DNA of 64,000 nucleotides, taken from assembly GCF_048564905.1 (NCBI RefSeq), contig NC_133013.1, forward strand, positions 10,490,105 through 10,554,104, in the 5' to 3' direction. This document shows positions 1 to 10,360 of the stretch, piece by piece. Made by a program: the position numbers and the translations under genes. Origin of the DNA: Vicugna pacos (lineage: Eukaryota; Chordata; Mammalia; Artiodactyla; Camelidae). The stretch's first letter is position 1, and each line of letters opens with the position of its first letter. The notes below the pieces were generated by a model that saw only the letters and a program-made list of their open reading frames with translations, was not told where the DNA came from and did not search any database.

Positions 1-2117
1 AACTAGCTACCAATTTATTAAACACCATGGAAAATAATCCTCTTAGTAGCTCAAAATATTAGAAAATAGTTAGTAAGTTCTTGGCTACAACAATAATTAG
101 GATATACGAAAAAATTCCTATTACCTCTTCTCCAAATTGTACCAATTTAGAAGACACCTAGTGACTTGGCTTTCCAATATAATTTCTCTAATATCCCTAG
201 GTCCACCAACAAAGTGGGCTTTCAGAAGCAATTTGTGATGGCAAGACCTTGACTCCTGGCCAATTGGTCCCAGGTTAGGCACCGAGACACATAACTTGAT
301 CGGAGCCAATCAGAACCTAGCAAGGTCAGGGATCTGAGGATCAGCCAGATGTCTCTGGCAGACAAAAAGAAAAACCCATGAAGACCTACCACTGAGGCTG
401 CTGCATATGCGCTGGGTCTTCAGTTTACTCAAGTTGAATTACTCAACTTTTCTTCTAATTCTGTGCAATAGTTTTCTTACAGATCTCTTGATGACAAGCC
501 ACCAGATCAACTTGCAATGAACAGAATTTAAACTTATATAAGAAGTTTTGGATAGCTATATATGAGCAAACTTCAAGTTAAGGATTGAATGTAAATCTGC
601 AATCAACTTTTACTCTCAGCCGAATCTCTAAGGCTTCATAGTCTGGCACCCAAGATTATCCCGTGTTGATTTCAAGAATGGCTGATGGTAGTAAGAGGAT
701 GATTTCCTATTTTTCGTCATTGATTTCTATTTCTTCTTTCTTTTAACAAAATCTAAAATACTGATAAAATAAATTGAATGCATTGGGAATATAGACAGTT
801 GATTTCTAGTGACAGTTCATTTCAATGATGAGAAAACACATTCAAATGAGAAAAAAAAAATTCATTCAGATATCTGCCAAAAACTCAAAAGGGAATGCTG
901 GAAAAGTTAAAATGTGTTTCAGTGTACTGCTTTTCAGTTCGTCAGTTTTTAACTGGTTGTTCCATTTTATAGCATACCTGCTTTCCATGTTTAGAATGAG
1001 GTTATCGCACAACTTTTTCAAAGATTTCAGAATCTGCAATTATATGGCGAGTCTAATTTCTATTCAAATATCATGTTGCCTGTTCCAATTCACAAACTGT
1101 AATGAGTTCTATACCATATGAATTCCTAAAGTCTAGGTGATTCATAGCTTTTTATCTGCTTGCCACCTGAATGATAGTTATAGATTTAGTCACATAAATC
1201 AGATCTTATATAGAAAAGGTGCAGTGTTATGAGCCAGGGTTATATTCCTGGAAAGCCATCTTGCATCAGAAAAATAAATAAAACAAAGTGCTAATGCATA
1301 TTTTAAACTTTTTAATGAGTATGTAGTAGTTCAGTTAATATAATAACTGTGCCCTGAAACTTCTTTTGGGAGGACATTTTCAGCAAGAGCTGAACTTGCT
1401 GAAGATGTGCAAGGGAGGAGTCCAGGGAAACTGACTTGAAGGTACAGTTCTTTTCCAAGATTTCCCTAAAGCAAGTAACTTTTCTTGCTTTGGTAAGTTC
1501 TAGTGTCATTCAAAAGTAGGGTCATCTGTTGCATACATACATAGAATACAACGTTCTATGCAGAATGTCCATCCTTTCTTAATGATCTCTTGCTCTCTTT
1601 GCCCACTAAGATCTTCATTGCTGAACCCCTATGAATGAGAGACTATAAAATGCACCGCTTATTCAGATTATAATCTGAAACAAATCACTCTACCTCAAAA
1701 GGACTTGGAGGCAAATAGGATATGGATGGGTATATATTAACATTCAAGTGATGTGTTTTCCTTACCTGCAAACAAATGCACTGCCACGTTAATTTTTCCA
1801 GATGCAGCAAAAACAGATTTCAGTAAAGGGGGAAACCAGTTGTCTTTAACTTTCTTCAAGCAACAGAATAGAATATTTTCAAATCTTTGAGCTATCAGTA
1901 TAAAGAAATATCTATATAAGCAGATGGAATAAGTAATTTTTAAAGCAAAATAGTAGAAAAAGGAAACTAACATTTTTGAGGACATGTTACATGTCAAATC
2001 ATTTTCATACATTAGTTTACTGAATTTTTTTCTAATTTTACCTAATCTTTACAATATCACAGTGTAAATATTACAATACCTATTTTACAAAGGCTCAGAA
2101 ACATTAAATATATATTT
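1..2117. other. Unassigned AT-rich non-coding sequence
   Basis: I see no gene. Open frames are under 100 codons and resemble no known protein. The part around 220-345, with the words CCAATTGGTCCCAGG and GAGCCAATCAGAACC, has the feel of an old interspersed repeat, but I cannot name its family. The rest is AT-rich single-copy-like sequence with no strong regulatory motif. Confidence 0.5.
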
Positions 2118-2247
2118 TAAAGTTTCTGTATATGTTTTTATTGAAATATAGACAGTTTACAATGTTGTATCAATTTCTGGTGTGCAGCACAATGCCTCAG
2201 TCATACCTGAACGTACATATATTTGTTTTCATATTCTTTTTTTGAAC
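2118..2247 (-). repeat. L1 3' UTR fragment (camelid-type)
   Basis: About 130 bases match, in antisense, the 3' UTR of the L1 lineage seen elsewhere in this window (for example 42900-43150). Shared words include ACAGTTTACAATGTTGTATC and TTTCTGGTGTGCAGCACAAT. The L1 therefore points along the minus strand, with its tail at the lower coordinate. No clear target-site duplication is visible, and the copy is more diverged than those with duplications, so it is probably older. Confidence 0.8.
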
Positions 2248-2742
2248 ATTTTTTAATGAAAATAAATAATAGGTAGAAAAGCCAGAATTTGAACTCTGAC
2301 TGGTCTGATTCTAAAGCCTGTAGCTATTTCCATCATGACATGCTCTTATTATTAAAGTCACATAGTAAGAAGAGAAAATGAGATAATTAAAATGTATCCT
2401 TTCTTGTACATAGAAAATTCTAGCCATCTAATATCTTCAATGTGCATTGAGTATAATGCACTTATTAATTTACAAAATAGCCTGATTTCAATTTTCTCAT
2501 TAGCTAATAAGTATGCTTTTGTTAAAGCATTAACTTTACTCTGAAATGAGAAAAATGAGAGTAGCATGCGATTAAGGAAAGGAAATAGTACTTTCCTACA
2601 GCTCATCACAAAAGATGAAGTATATTTTGTCTCCACCACAAACCATAACAGAATTTAATGAATGTTTGCAAACTGAACGCACTGGCATTTATGACATCTT
2701 CAATACAATTTGTCACAAAATCTTACATTTCTGCAGAATATA
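2248..2742. other. Unassigned non-coding stretch
   Basis: AT-rich sequence without a recognised gene, repeat or motif. The minus-strand open frame in this interval has no family signature and is probably chance. Confidence 0.45.
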
Positions 2743-3188
2743 GGTGATACAAGCAGAGGAGTGGCCCCCAAAGATGTCCAGATCCTAATTCACACAACCT
2801 GTGAATTTTTTTACCATCCTTGACAGGAGGAACTTTGCAGATGTGATTAAGGACATCATCCTGGATTGTCTGGGTGGGGCCGGTGTAAATCACAGGGGTC
2901 TTTTGGAGAGTCAGATAAGATGCAACAATGGGAGCAGAGCCAGAGAGACATTTGAAGGAGCTACTTCGTTTGCACTTGGAGGGTGTGGCCATGAGCCAAG
3001 GAACAACCAGAAGCTTGAATGAATTCTCCCCTTGAATCTCCAGAAGGAACATAGCCTAGCCATCACCTTGATTTTTACCCACTGCAATCAGTTTGACTTC
3101 TGACCTCAAGGGGTTTAAGATAAGAAATGTGTGTTGCTTGAAGTCCTCTGCAATTTGTTACAACAGCAATGGGAAGCTAATGTAATAG
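2743..3188 (+). mobile_element. MLT1-type LTR (ERVL-MaLR fossil)
   Basis: The segment follows the MLT1 LTR order: an opening with GTGGCCCCCAAAGATGTCCA, then AACTTTGCAGATGTGATTAA and ATCCTGGATTGTCTGGGTGG, and an end near TTTGTTACAACAGCAATGGG. It is a solitary LTR in sense orientation with no internal region next to it. Divergence suits an old insertion shared among placental mammals. It is a fossil with no coding capacity. Confidence 0.85.
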
Positions 3189-3685
3189 ATTAAATGGAAA
3201 GGCACATTTTTTTGGTTCATAATTCTAATTAAAATGTAAGGCTCTCAGTACAAGTAAAGGCATGATACAGTATGCTATTCAATTATTTTGCAGGACATGG
3301 GCAGGTGCATTCTAAGAATATTTCAGTAACTTATTCAGTGATAAAAGTTCTTTTGGCAAATATATGAAACTCAAAATTTAAAAAAAAACATAAAGATGCC
3401 TTTTTGTTAATGTTTCTGTTTGCCATCTCAAGTTTTTGCATTCAGAACTTCTTGTGGTTAAGATAATATCTATTCCATCATTTAATGCCTATGTTTTTGA
3501 GAATATCTTATCGCTGGTCTCTGCTTCCTAATTCACATGCTGACACCATTGTTTATGAAACGAACATCTTTGTCAACATTTCTAGTGGTGGGCATGCCAC
3601 AAATACTTCTTGAAAGCATGCACATTAAAACAGGAAGGTGTCATTTTTCTCCTATTGAATGAAGCATGGTAATGGTGTAAAAGGT
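3189..3685. other. Unassigned non-coding stretch
   Basis: No gene or nameable repeat is seen. The stretch ends at the target-site duplication of the L1 insertion that follows. Confidence 0.45.
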
Positions 3686-4033
3686 AAGAAGCAAAGGGAT
3701 TCAGATTCACAGACACAGTAAACAATCTTACGGTTACCGGGAGAAAGAGGGTGGGAAGGGATGAATTTGGGAGTTTGAGATTTGCAAATGTTAACTGCTA
3801 TATATAGATTAAATATAGATTAAAAAATAGATTAAAAAAACCCTAAATTTCTTCTGTATAGCGCAGGGAACTATAGTCAATATCTTGCAATAACCTTTAA
3901 TGAAATAGACAATGAAAACGAATATATATATATATATATTGGCATGACTGGGACATTGTGCTGTACACCAGAAATTGACACATTGTAACTGACTGTACTT
4001 CATGAAAAAGAAAAAGAAGCAATGGGATTCAGA
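3686..4033 (+). mobile_element. Short L1 3'-end insertion with 20-bp target-site duplications
   Basis: The flanking direct repeats at 3686-3705 and 4014-4033 both read AAGAAGCAA(A/T)GGGATTCAGA, 20 bp with one mismatch. They bracket 308 bases of L1 3' end in sense orientation. The insert holds the words GCGCAGGGAACTATAGTCAA and CATTGTAACTGACTGTACTT and ends in an A-rich tail. A TA microsatellite lies inside it at about 3921-3940. The element is heavily 5'-truncated and has no coding sequence. The near-identical duplications argue for a moderately young insertion. Confidence 0.92.
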
Positions 4034-4729
4034 ACAATGCTGTAAATCTGGTATTTCCTTTCACTTCCCCATTAAATTCTAAAAGTAAGAGAAACACTTT
4101 GAAGAGCAATGTAACACAATATACAAGATCTTTAAAAGTTCTACATATTTTGCTCTGGCAATCCCATTTCAGGTAATCTACTCTAAGAATAATAATTACG
4201 TAGAATGATGCAGTTCTTTGCTTTCTTTAAACCTTTAATCAAAATTCTAAAGTTTACACAATTTCTCATATCCTTATGAATAGAAAAGTTGCTATAAAAT
4301 TGACTTGTCTTGTGTATTCCCAAAATAAGAAGTAAAGTAAAATTAATTCGTTTACTGAGAGCTGAAACAAACGTTTGTTTTGATGTCAGAATTGTATTGC
4401 TTGTTGACCAACGTGAATCAAATCTGGTGTGTAATTTTCGCTTACTAACTTGTGTAGTTAAGAGCCAGAGGCAGGCATTCTGTGGCACCAGAGGCAGCTC
4501 TAACACTGAGCACCTGCGTGTAAGTGGATATATATGACATGGTATATCTGGGCCACTAGTTTGAATATTTTAGATGAATTGACTCATGTTTAAATCAAGC
4601 AACACGTTTATTATATTACTCTACAAAATATATTGTGAATTATTTGACTAAAGTAGCTAAATCAACACTTACCACCACAGATAACTCCTTTTCTTCAGTA
4701 ATCAAATTTCAGAGACATGGCTTAGAATG
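4034..4729. other. Unassigned non-coding stretch
   Basis: No gene is recognised. Overlapping open frames on both strands around 4183-4537 carry no family signature and are probably chance. Confidence 0.45.
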
Positions 4730-4795
4730 GTGCCCAGAACCTAGCCTGGTAGCTGGCTCATTCTACAGATATTTTTGAATAAATAAATTTCAAGG
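4730..4795 (+). repeat. MIR/L2 3'-tail fragment
   Basis: The shared MIR/L2 tail (a lead ending GCCTGGCACATAGTAGG and then AATAAAT) is visible here in decayed form as GCCCAGAACCTAGCCTGGTA followed by TGAATAAATAAAT. It is too short to tell MIR from L2. Confidence 0.45.
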
Positions 4796-5030
4796 ATTTA
4801 CTAATGTATATCAAATACTTGTCACATGTTTTACTGTTTTGACTTTAAAACAAGTACCTCCAGTGCATTAAAATTCCTTAGTCTCTTCTGCTATTATATT
4901 AGACTGGGTGATAAATTCCCAGCTATGTTCAGACCAATTTGGTATTATAATGGAACAGGGAAATGAATGGAACCCAAGGTTGAAACTTGCATATTGTTTG
5001 AATCATGTTTATTCACAGGTTTCCATTTCC

Positions 5031-5298
5031 CTTCAAAGACCCTGTCTATACAAACTTCAAGGTGAACATCAAAGAAGAAAACTTCTCTCCGAAATCTGTT
5101 CAGTACCATAGAGCAGTGCTTATTTTTCAGCAAGCGCTGAACGCATTGCGCTGTGGATACCGTGTCGCATTGGGTCCTTCAGACAAGACAGATATTTCAA
5201 GGCAGCTAGAAAGCACTCCTCCAAGTAGTGTGAGCATTACAGCCTTTGGGAGTCAGGAAATCTTTGAAAGGGGAACTGCTCTGGGCAGTAACCACTGA
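5031..5298 (+). other. Candidate exonic segment (unidentified)
   Basis: A plausible 3' splice site (TTTATTCACAG) precedes an open frame of about 89 codons that opens FPFPFKDPVYTNF and ends in a stop at about 5298. Its composition differs from the surrounding AT-rich DNA. I do not recognise the protein. Two possible 5' splice sites lie inside, AAG|gtgaac near 5061 and AGT|gtgagc near 5229. It could be a host exon, part of a lncRNA, a relic of a gene, or chance. The phases of these donors do not join in frame to the candidate exon at 5648-5741, which weakens a simple coding model. Confidence 0.25.
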
Positions 5299-5379
5299 CT
5301 GTGGCAGACGCCATGATTTTGCCTGAACACAAACTGTTCCCCTCTGGCAATAGCACCTTGATTCTCTTTGGGAGAACTA

Positions 5380-5613
5380 TGTGATACATTGGCTTTGGAG
5401 TCACAATGTTTTATTTGAATCTTGATTCTGGCACTTATTTGCTTTGTGACCCTGGACAACACCTCTGTGCTTATGGGTAATCATCTGTAAAATGGGTATA
5501 AAATAGTTCCAACATTAAGGGGGCATTACGCAGATTAATTGAGTAGTTACTCCAATTGCAAAAGCAACTAGAACAGTGTCTGGCACATCAGAAACACTAT
5601 ACATTATTTGTTA
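5380..5613 (+). repeat. MIR SINE
   Basis: A nearly full-length sense MIR: a GGAGTCA start, a TGCTTTGTGACCCTGG core, CATCTGTAAAATGGG, and a tail of AACAGTGTCTGGCACATCAG. This tRNA-derived SINE is ancient and shared by all mammals. Confidence 0.93.
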
Positions 5614-5647
5614 AATAAGTAGATAATGTCCTTCCCTTGCATTCCAG

Positions 5648-5741
5648 TTTTGTGGGACTCTTTTCTTATTCTCCTGGCCAAGGAGTAGTGCAGTACCTAA
5701 GCCAAATTCAAACAGACTCACAGCTGATCAACACTGATGTT
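5648..5741 (+). other. Candidate internal exon (94 bp), gene unknown
   Basis: The segment is bounded by a strong acceptor with a pyrimidine tract (TCCTTCCCTTGCATTCCAG) and a strong donor (GTT|gtaagtatc). One frame, beginning at the second base, is open throughout for 31 codons (FVGLFSYSPGQGV at its start) and ends in phase 0 at the donor. I do not recognise the protein. An open frame of this length arises by chance roughly one time in five, so the splice signals carry the argument. The segment starts 34 bases after the end of a MIR. It may be an exon of a coding gene or a lncRNA on the plus strand, or a decoy. Confidence 0.35.
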
Positions 5742-5769
5742 GTAAGTATCTTGGTAAATAAACTTGACT

Positions 5770-5875
5770 ATTATTCTTTGGGGTGGATTCTCTGAAAAGA
5801 AATTGTCTGGCAATGGGTATAAAACCTTTTTAAGATTTTGGTACATATTGTCAAAGTGCTTTTCAGAGAGTTTCT
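5770..5875 (-). repeat. Decayed L1M ORF2 fragment
   Basis: The words TTGTCTGGCAATGGGTATAAA and CATATTGTCAAAGTGCTTTT resemble the antisense of the old L1 segment that normally carries 'ggtatatacccaa' and 'attgccaaattgc'. It is short and diverged, so the call is tentative. Confidence 0.4.
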
Positions 5876-6289
5876 GTTACTTTTCTTTCTTTCTTTTCTT
5901 TTTTCCTTTTTTTTAACATCAGAGACAAATTTACCATGAGCTGCAGTGAAATCATGTCACCTTTATCTTTTCTTTGATACTCTTCATCCTTTCCCTCCTT
6001 TTCTATTACTTTTAAAGTTTAACTGAACTGCATTGAAAGGGATTCATCCTGGCCATGTAGCCCTGGAGAAATTCTCTGCTCGTTCCTGCTACCTGGAGCC
6101 TCAGAGCTGCCCAGGACCCTGCATTTCCTATGGTAGTAGTTAGTATTTCTCTCATTATGACAAGGTAGACCTATTTGTATATATTTCTCTATATTTACTT
6201 TTTGTATTATTTGATCATTTTCTGTTGGCCTGTAGATCTTTATCTTATTAATATCTATAATCTTCTACTATATAAAGATTATTTTTTTG
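5876..6289. other. Unassigned non-coding stretch
   Basis: T-rich sequence (a pyrimidine run near 5882-5914) followed by a GC-richer patch around 6060-6130. No gene or nameable repeat is seen. Confidence 0.4.
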
Positions 6290-6985
6290 TCTATTACAGA
6301 AAATAAAAACACTGACATATGGAAAATTTAAAATGTCTACATAGTCAAATTTATTGATATTTTATTTTTTAGCTTTTGAGTTTTGAGTCATTTTTAAGAA
6401 AGTCATTCCACACTCCAGAATTGTAATACAATTTTGTTCATGTTTACTTAGAATACTTTCTTGTTTCATTTTCTTACATTTAAATTGTTGATCCATTTAT
6501 CATTTATTCTGGGGTATGATGCCTGCCTAGTAGGAGACATTTGTAAAAATGTTTTTCCATATTTTCTTCTAGTGCTTCTATGTTTTCATATTTTCACGCC
6601 AATGACTGATCCATTTTTGATACATTTTGCTGCACATGCCTATGCAGTAGATCCACCCCATTACCTGAAAAGTCCAGGAGGCATAAACTCAAGGATCTAT
6701 AGCTCTGAATGACATGCATTTTTCATATTTTATTAAGGTATAACATACCATAAACTTAACTCACCGTAAATGTGTGATTCAATGATGTTAGAGTTGTTCA
6801 ATCATCTTTATATCTTTTTTAAACTTTTTCACTTGTTCAGTGACATTACTTTCTTTTTAATTATCATACACTAAAATCAATTAATTTTTGGTGTACATTT
6901 TCATCTATTTCAGTTTATGTATAGAGCTGTGTAATCAACATTGCAATCAGGAATCAGAACAGTTCTATCACCCCAAAGTGTAAGG
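6290..6985 (-). repeat. Old L1M fragments, antisense
   Basis: Several decayed L1 pieces lie antisense. 6300-6640 resembles the end of ORF2. 6715-6800 (TTTTATTAAGGTATAACATA) and 6870-6985 (TTTTTGGTGTACATTTTCAT, then CAGAACAGTTCTATCACCCC) match two known old L1 3' UTR motifs. The order may reflect more than one insertion. No coding capacity remains. Confidence 0.6.
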
Positions 6986-7152
6986 ACTTCAATTATGGTA
7001 CATTTTCTATATATTAAGCAGACTGCGAACAGTTAAGTATGCATATTATCATAGACCAACCAATAAAATCTATGCAAAATAATCATCAGAATCAATAAAA
7101 TAGAATTAAACACTAAAAATTTTTAAATAACTCCCCCTCCGAAAAAGGGCAA

Positions 7153-7452
7153 TACTATGGTCTGAATGCTTGTGTCCCCCTCAAATACATATGTCAAAAA
7201 CCCAATGCCTTAAGTGATGGTGTTAGGAGATGGGGCCTTTGGAATGTGATTAGGTTATTAGGGTGGACTCTCAGGAAGGGGATTAGTGCCTTTATAAAAG
7301 AGATCCCAGAGAGGGCTCTCATCTCTTAAAGGGCCATTATCAAATCCTGACCCTGTTGGCACCCTGATCTTGGGATTCCAGCCTCCAAAACTGTAAGAAA
7401 TAAATTTACTACCCAATCTGTGGTATTTTGCTTTCGCAGCTCCACTAGGACA
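7153..7452 (+). mobile_element. MaLR-type LTR (ERVL-MaLR fossil)
   Basis: A sense-orientation LTR with the pattern TACTATGGTCTGAATGCTTG, then GGAGATGGGGCCTTTGG, ATTAGTGCCTTTATAAAAGA, and an end in GCCTCCAAAACTGTAAGAAA and CAATCTGTGGTATTTTGC. This order belongs to the MST/MLT1 side of the MaLR group. I cannot fix the subfamily. It is a solitary, old LTR with no internal sequence beside it. Confidence 0.75.
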
Positions 7453-7464
7453 GGCAGGAAGATG

Positions 7465-8040
7465 GTAACCAAAAGGAGAGAAAACAAAATAAATGAGAAA
7501 ATGAGCCTAAATCCAAATATATCAATTATTATATTTAATGTAAATGATTTAAACACACCACTTAAAACACAAATATCATTAGAATGGGGAAAATAACATG
7601 AACCAATTGTACTTCCTGCAAGAAACTTATTCCCAGTATAATTAAACAGGCAGATTAAAAGCAGAAGGATAGAAATATACGTACCTTGTCAATATAATCA
7701 AAAGAAAGTTGGAGCAGCTTTACCAGTATCAGATAAAGTAGACTTCACAGTAAAAATAATTACCAGGGATGAAAAAAGATATTACCCATGATTAAAAAGG
7801 TTAGTTAACCAAGAAGATACAGCATCCTTAATGTCTATGTACCTATCAACACAGCTTTCAAATACATAAAGCAAAATCTAATAGAGCCAAAAGGAAAAAT
7901 AAATTACTGCACAAGTACAATTAGCAAACTCAACAGTCATCTCTCAGTAGCAGAGAGAACTAGTAGACAGAAAATAAGCATATTGAAGAACTAAGTACCA
8001 TCATTAATGAACTGGAGTCTGATACTAATAGACACTGCAC
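7465..8040 (+). repeat. Old L1M ORF2 fragment, sense
   Basis: The sense strand carries the decayed 5' part of L1 ORF2 (endonuclease region): CAAGAAACTTATTCCCAGTA, then AATCAAAAGAAAGTTGGAGC, ATCAGATAAAGTAGACTTCA and AGTAGACAGAAAATAAGCAT. The frame is broken and no long open frame remains. It lies head-on to the antisense L1 at 8150-10360, so the two may be one inverted element or two insertions. Confidence 0.75.
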
Positions 8041-8149
8041 TGAAGGACAGGGGAATATATAGTCTCTCCAGGTACGTGTGCAACATGCTTCAGGTCATCA
8101 ACTGAATCTTTACAAATTAAAATAATTAAATTATATAAAACAAGTTCTC

Positions 8150-10360
8150 TCGTAATCCATTTTGAGAACATTTTCATAGTCTTATATATTCCTCCGAATT
8201 CCATTTGCAGTTAATTCCTTCTTCAAAACTCAGGCTCAGGAAATCAGTTTTTGGTCTCCATAAACTTGTCTTTTCTGAACATTTAATACAAATGTAATCA
8301 TACAATATGCAGTCATTTTAGTCTAATTTCTTTTACTTAGCATAATGCTTTTGAGATTCATCTATTCTGTAGCATGTTTCAGGATGTTTTTCTAAGAGTA
8401 ATTTCACTGTATAGATATGCTATATTTTTTTCATCCATTTATTATCTGAAGTGCTTTAGAACAATTTCCATTATTTTGCTATGAATAATACTGCTCTAAG
8501 CATTCACATGCAAGTCTTTTATGAACATATATTTTCATTTTTTTGTGTAAATTCATAGAAATGAAAGTGTTAGGTCATGTAAAAATCTCATGTTTCATTT
8601 GTAAAGAAAATTCCAAATTGTCTCCCAAAGTGGCTTCACAATTTAGCATTCCCAACAGCAATGTGTGAGGGTTCCAGTGTCTCTGTGTCCTTGCCAATTT
8701 TCAATCTTCTGGATTATAGCATTTTAGTGGATGAATAGAGATATCTAACTGTGGTTTTAATTTGCATTTCCCTAATCATTTATGAGACTTGAATATTTTT
8801 CTATGTGTTCTGTAGATATTGTAAGATGTTCAAATCCATTTAAAATCCACTTTAAAAATTGGGCTGGCTTCATATTGTTGAGTTTTAAGATTTCTACACA
8901 TATTCTGGATACAAGTCCTTTGTCAGAGGTATGATTTGCAAACATTTACTCCTAGTCTGTGACTCACCTTCTCATTTCCTTAACGGAGCTTGCTGAAGCA
9001 CAAAAAGCTTAATTTTAATGATGTCTAATTTATTATTGTGTGTGATTTGTGCTTGTGATTTTTTTTTTTTGGCTAAGAACACAAGGTCATGGAGATATTT
9101 TCTCATGTTTTGTTTTAGATACTGTATCAGTTTAACTTTACGTCTGTGATTCATTGTGGATTAACGTTTGTATATGATATGAGGTAAAGATTTATTTTAA
9201 TATCTTTTGTAGGTCTGGATATTCGTTTTCCAGCATCATTTAATGAAAAGACTATCCTTTCATCATTGAATTTTCAGGGCACATTTTTTCCCAAAATTTA
9301 TTGACTATAAACATAAATGATAATTTATGATCTTTCAATTGTTTTCCACTTGGTTACATCACCATTTTTATGCCAAAACTACACTCAGATTACAGCAGCT
9401 TCATGATAAGTTTTCAAATGAGGTAACATAAACCCTTTTGCATTTTATTCCCTTTCAAAATTTTTAGGTTCTCCTGAGTCATTTCCATTTCCACATAAAC
9501 GTTAGGATCAGCTTACCAATTTCTGCCAAAATGTTTTCCAATATTTTAATGGGGATTATATTAAATGTGTAGAACAATTTGGAAACAATTGCCATTCAAC
9601 CACTATTTACTCTTCCAAACTATGAACGTAGGATGGCTCTCCATTTATTTTGATCCTCTTTAATTTCTCTAAGCAATGTTACATTATTTTGTTAAATTTA
9701 TGCCTATTTAATTTTTATGCTTTTGTAACGGAGTCATTTAACAATTTCAACTTCAAATTGTTTATTGCTAGGATATAAAAGTACAATTGATTTTTGTCTA
9801 TCAATATATTTTTGTACCTTTTGACCTTGTTAAACTTGTTACTAGCTCTACTAATTTAGTCATGTATTCCTTAGGATTTTCTAAATATAAAATGATGTTA
9901 TTTTAAAATAAAGACAGTTTTATTTCCTTCTTACCTATCTAGATTCCTTTCAATAACTTTATTTGGGGTAGAAGCCCCACTGCAATGTTGAATAGAAGTG
10001 TGACAGTAGACATCCTTACTTTGTTCCCAGTTTTAGGGAAAAATTATTCAGTCTTTCACTCCCAAATTTGATATAAACTATAGGTGTTTCACAGATTCTT
10101 TTTATCAGGTCGAGACAATTTCTTTCTGTTTTTAGTTTCGTGAGACCTCTTATCATGGACACATGTTGCATTTTCTCAAATCTGTTTCTTATATCTACAA
10201 AAAGAACATGTTTTCTATCCTTTATTTTAGTAATATTATATAAATGCCATGTAACAATGGTATACAAGGGTTTTAGGTGTTGCTGAATTCAGTTTGCTAA
10301 ATTTTAAACCAAGTTCTTATTATAAGTCAGTTGCACAACTGACAGTGAGACTAAAATCTT
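8150..10360 (-). repeat. Old L1M ORF2, antisense, about 2.2 kb
   Basis: A long antisense run through L1 ORF2. Markers in order are TATTTTGCTATGAATAATAC, CTCCCAAAGTGGCTTCACAA, TGGATACAAGTCCTTTGTCA, TCCAGCATCATTTAATGAAA and a middle-domain segment ending near 10360. Divergence is high and every frame is heavily broken. This fits an L1MC/L1ME-age element that inserted early in placental evolution. All open frames within it are antisense chance. Confidence 0.8.

Noticed and set aside
220-345. Possible LTR or L1 3' end with a CCAATCAG word
   Set aside because: The wording recalls old mammalian repeats, but the match was too weak to assign.
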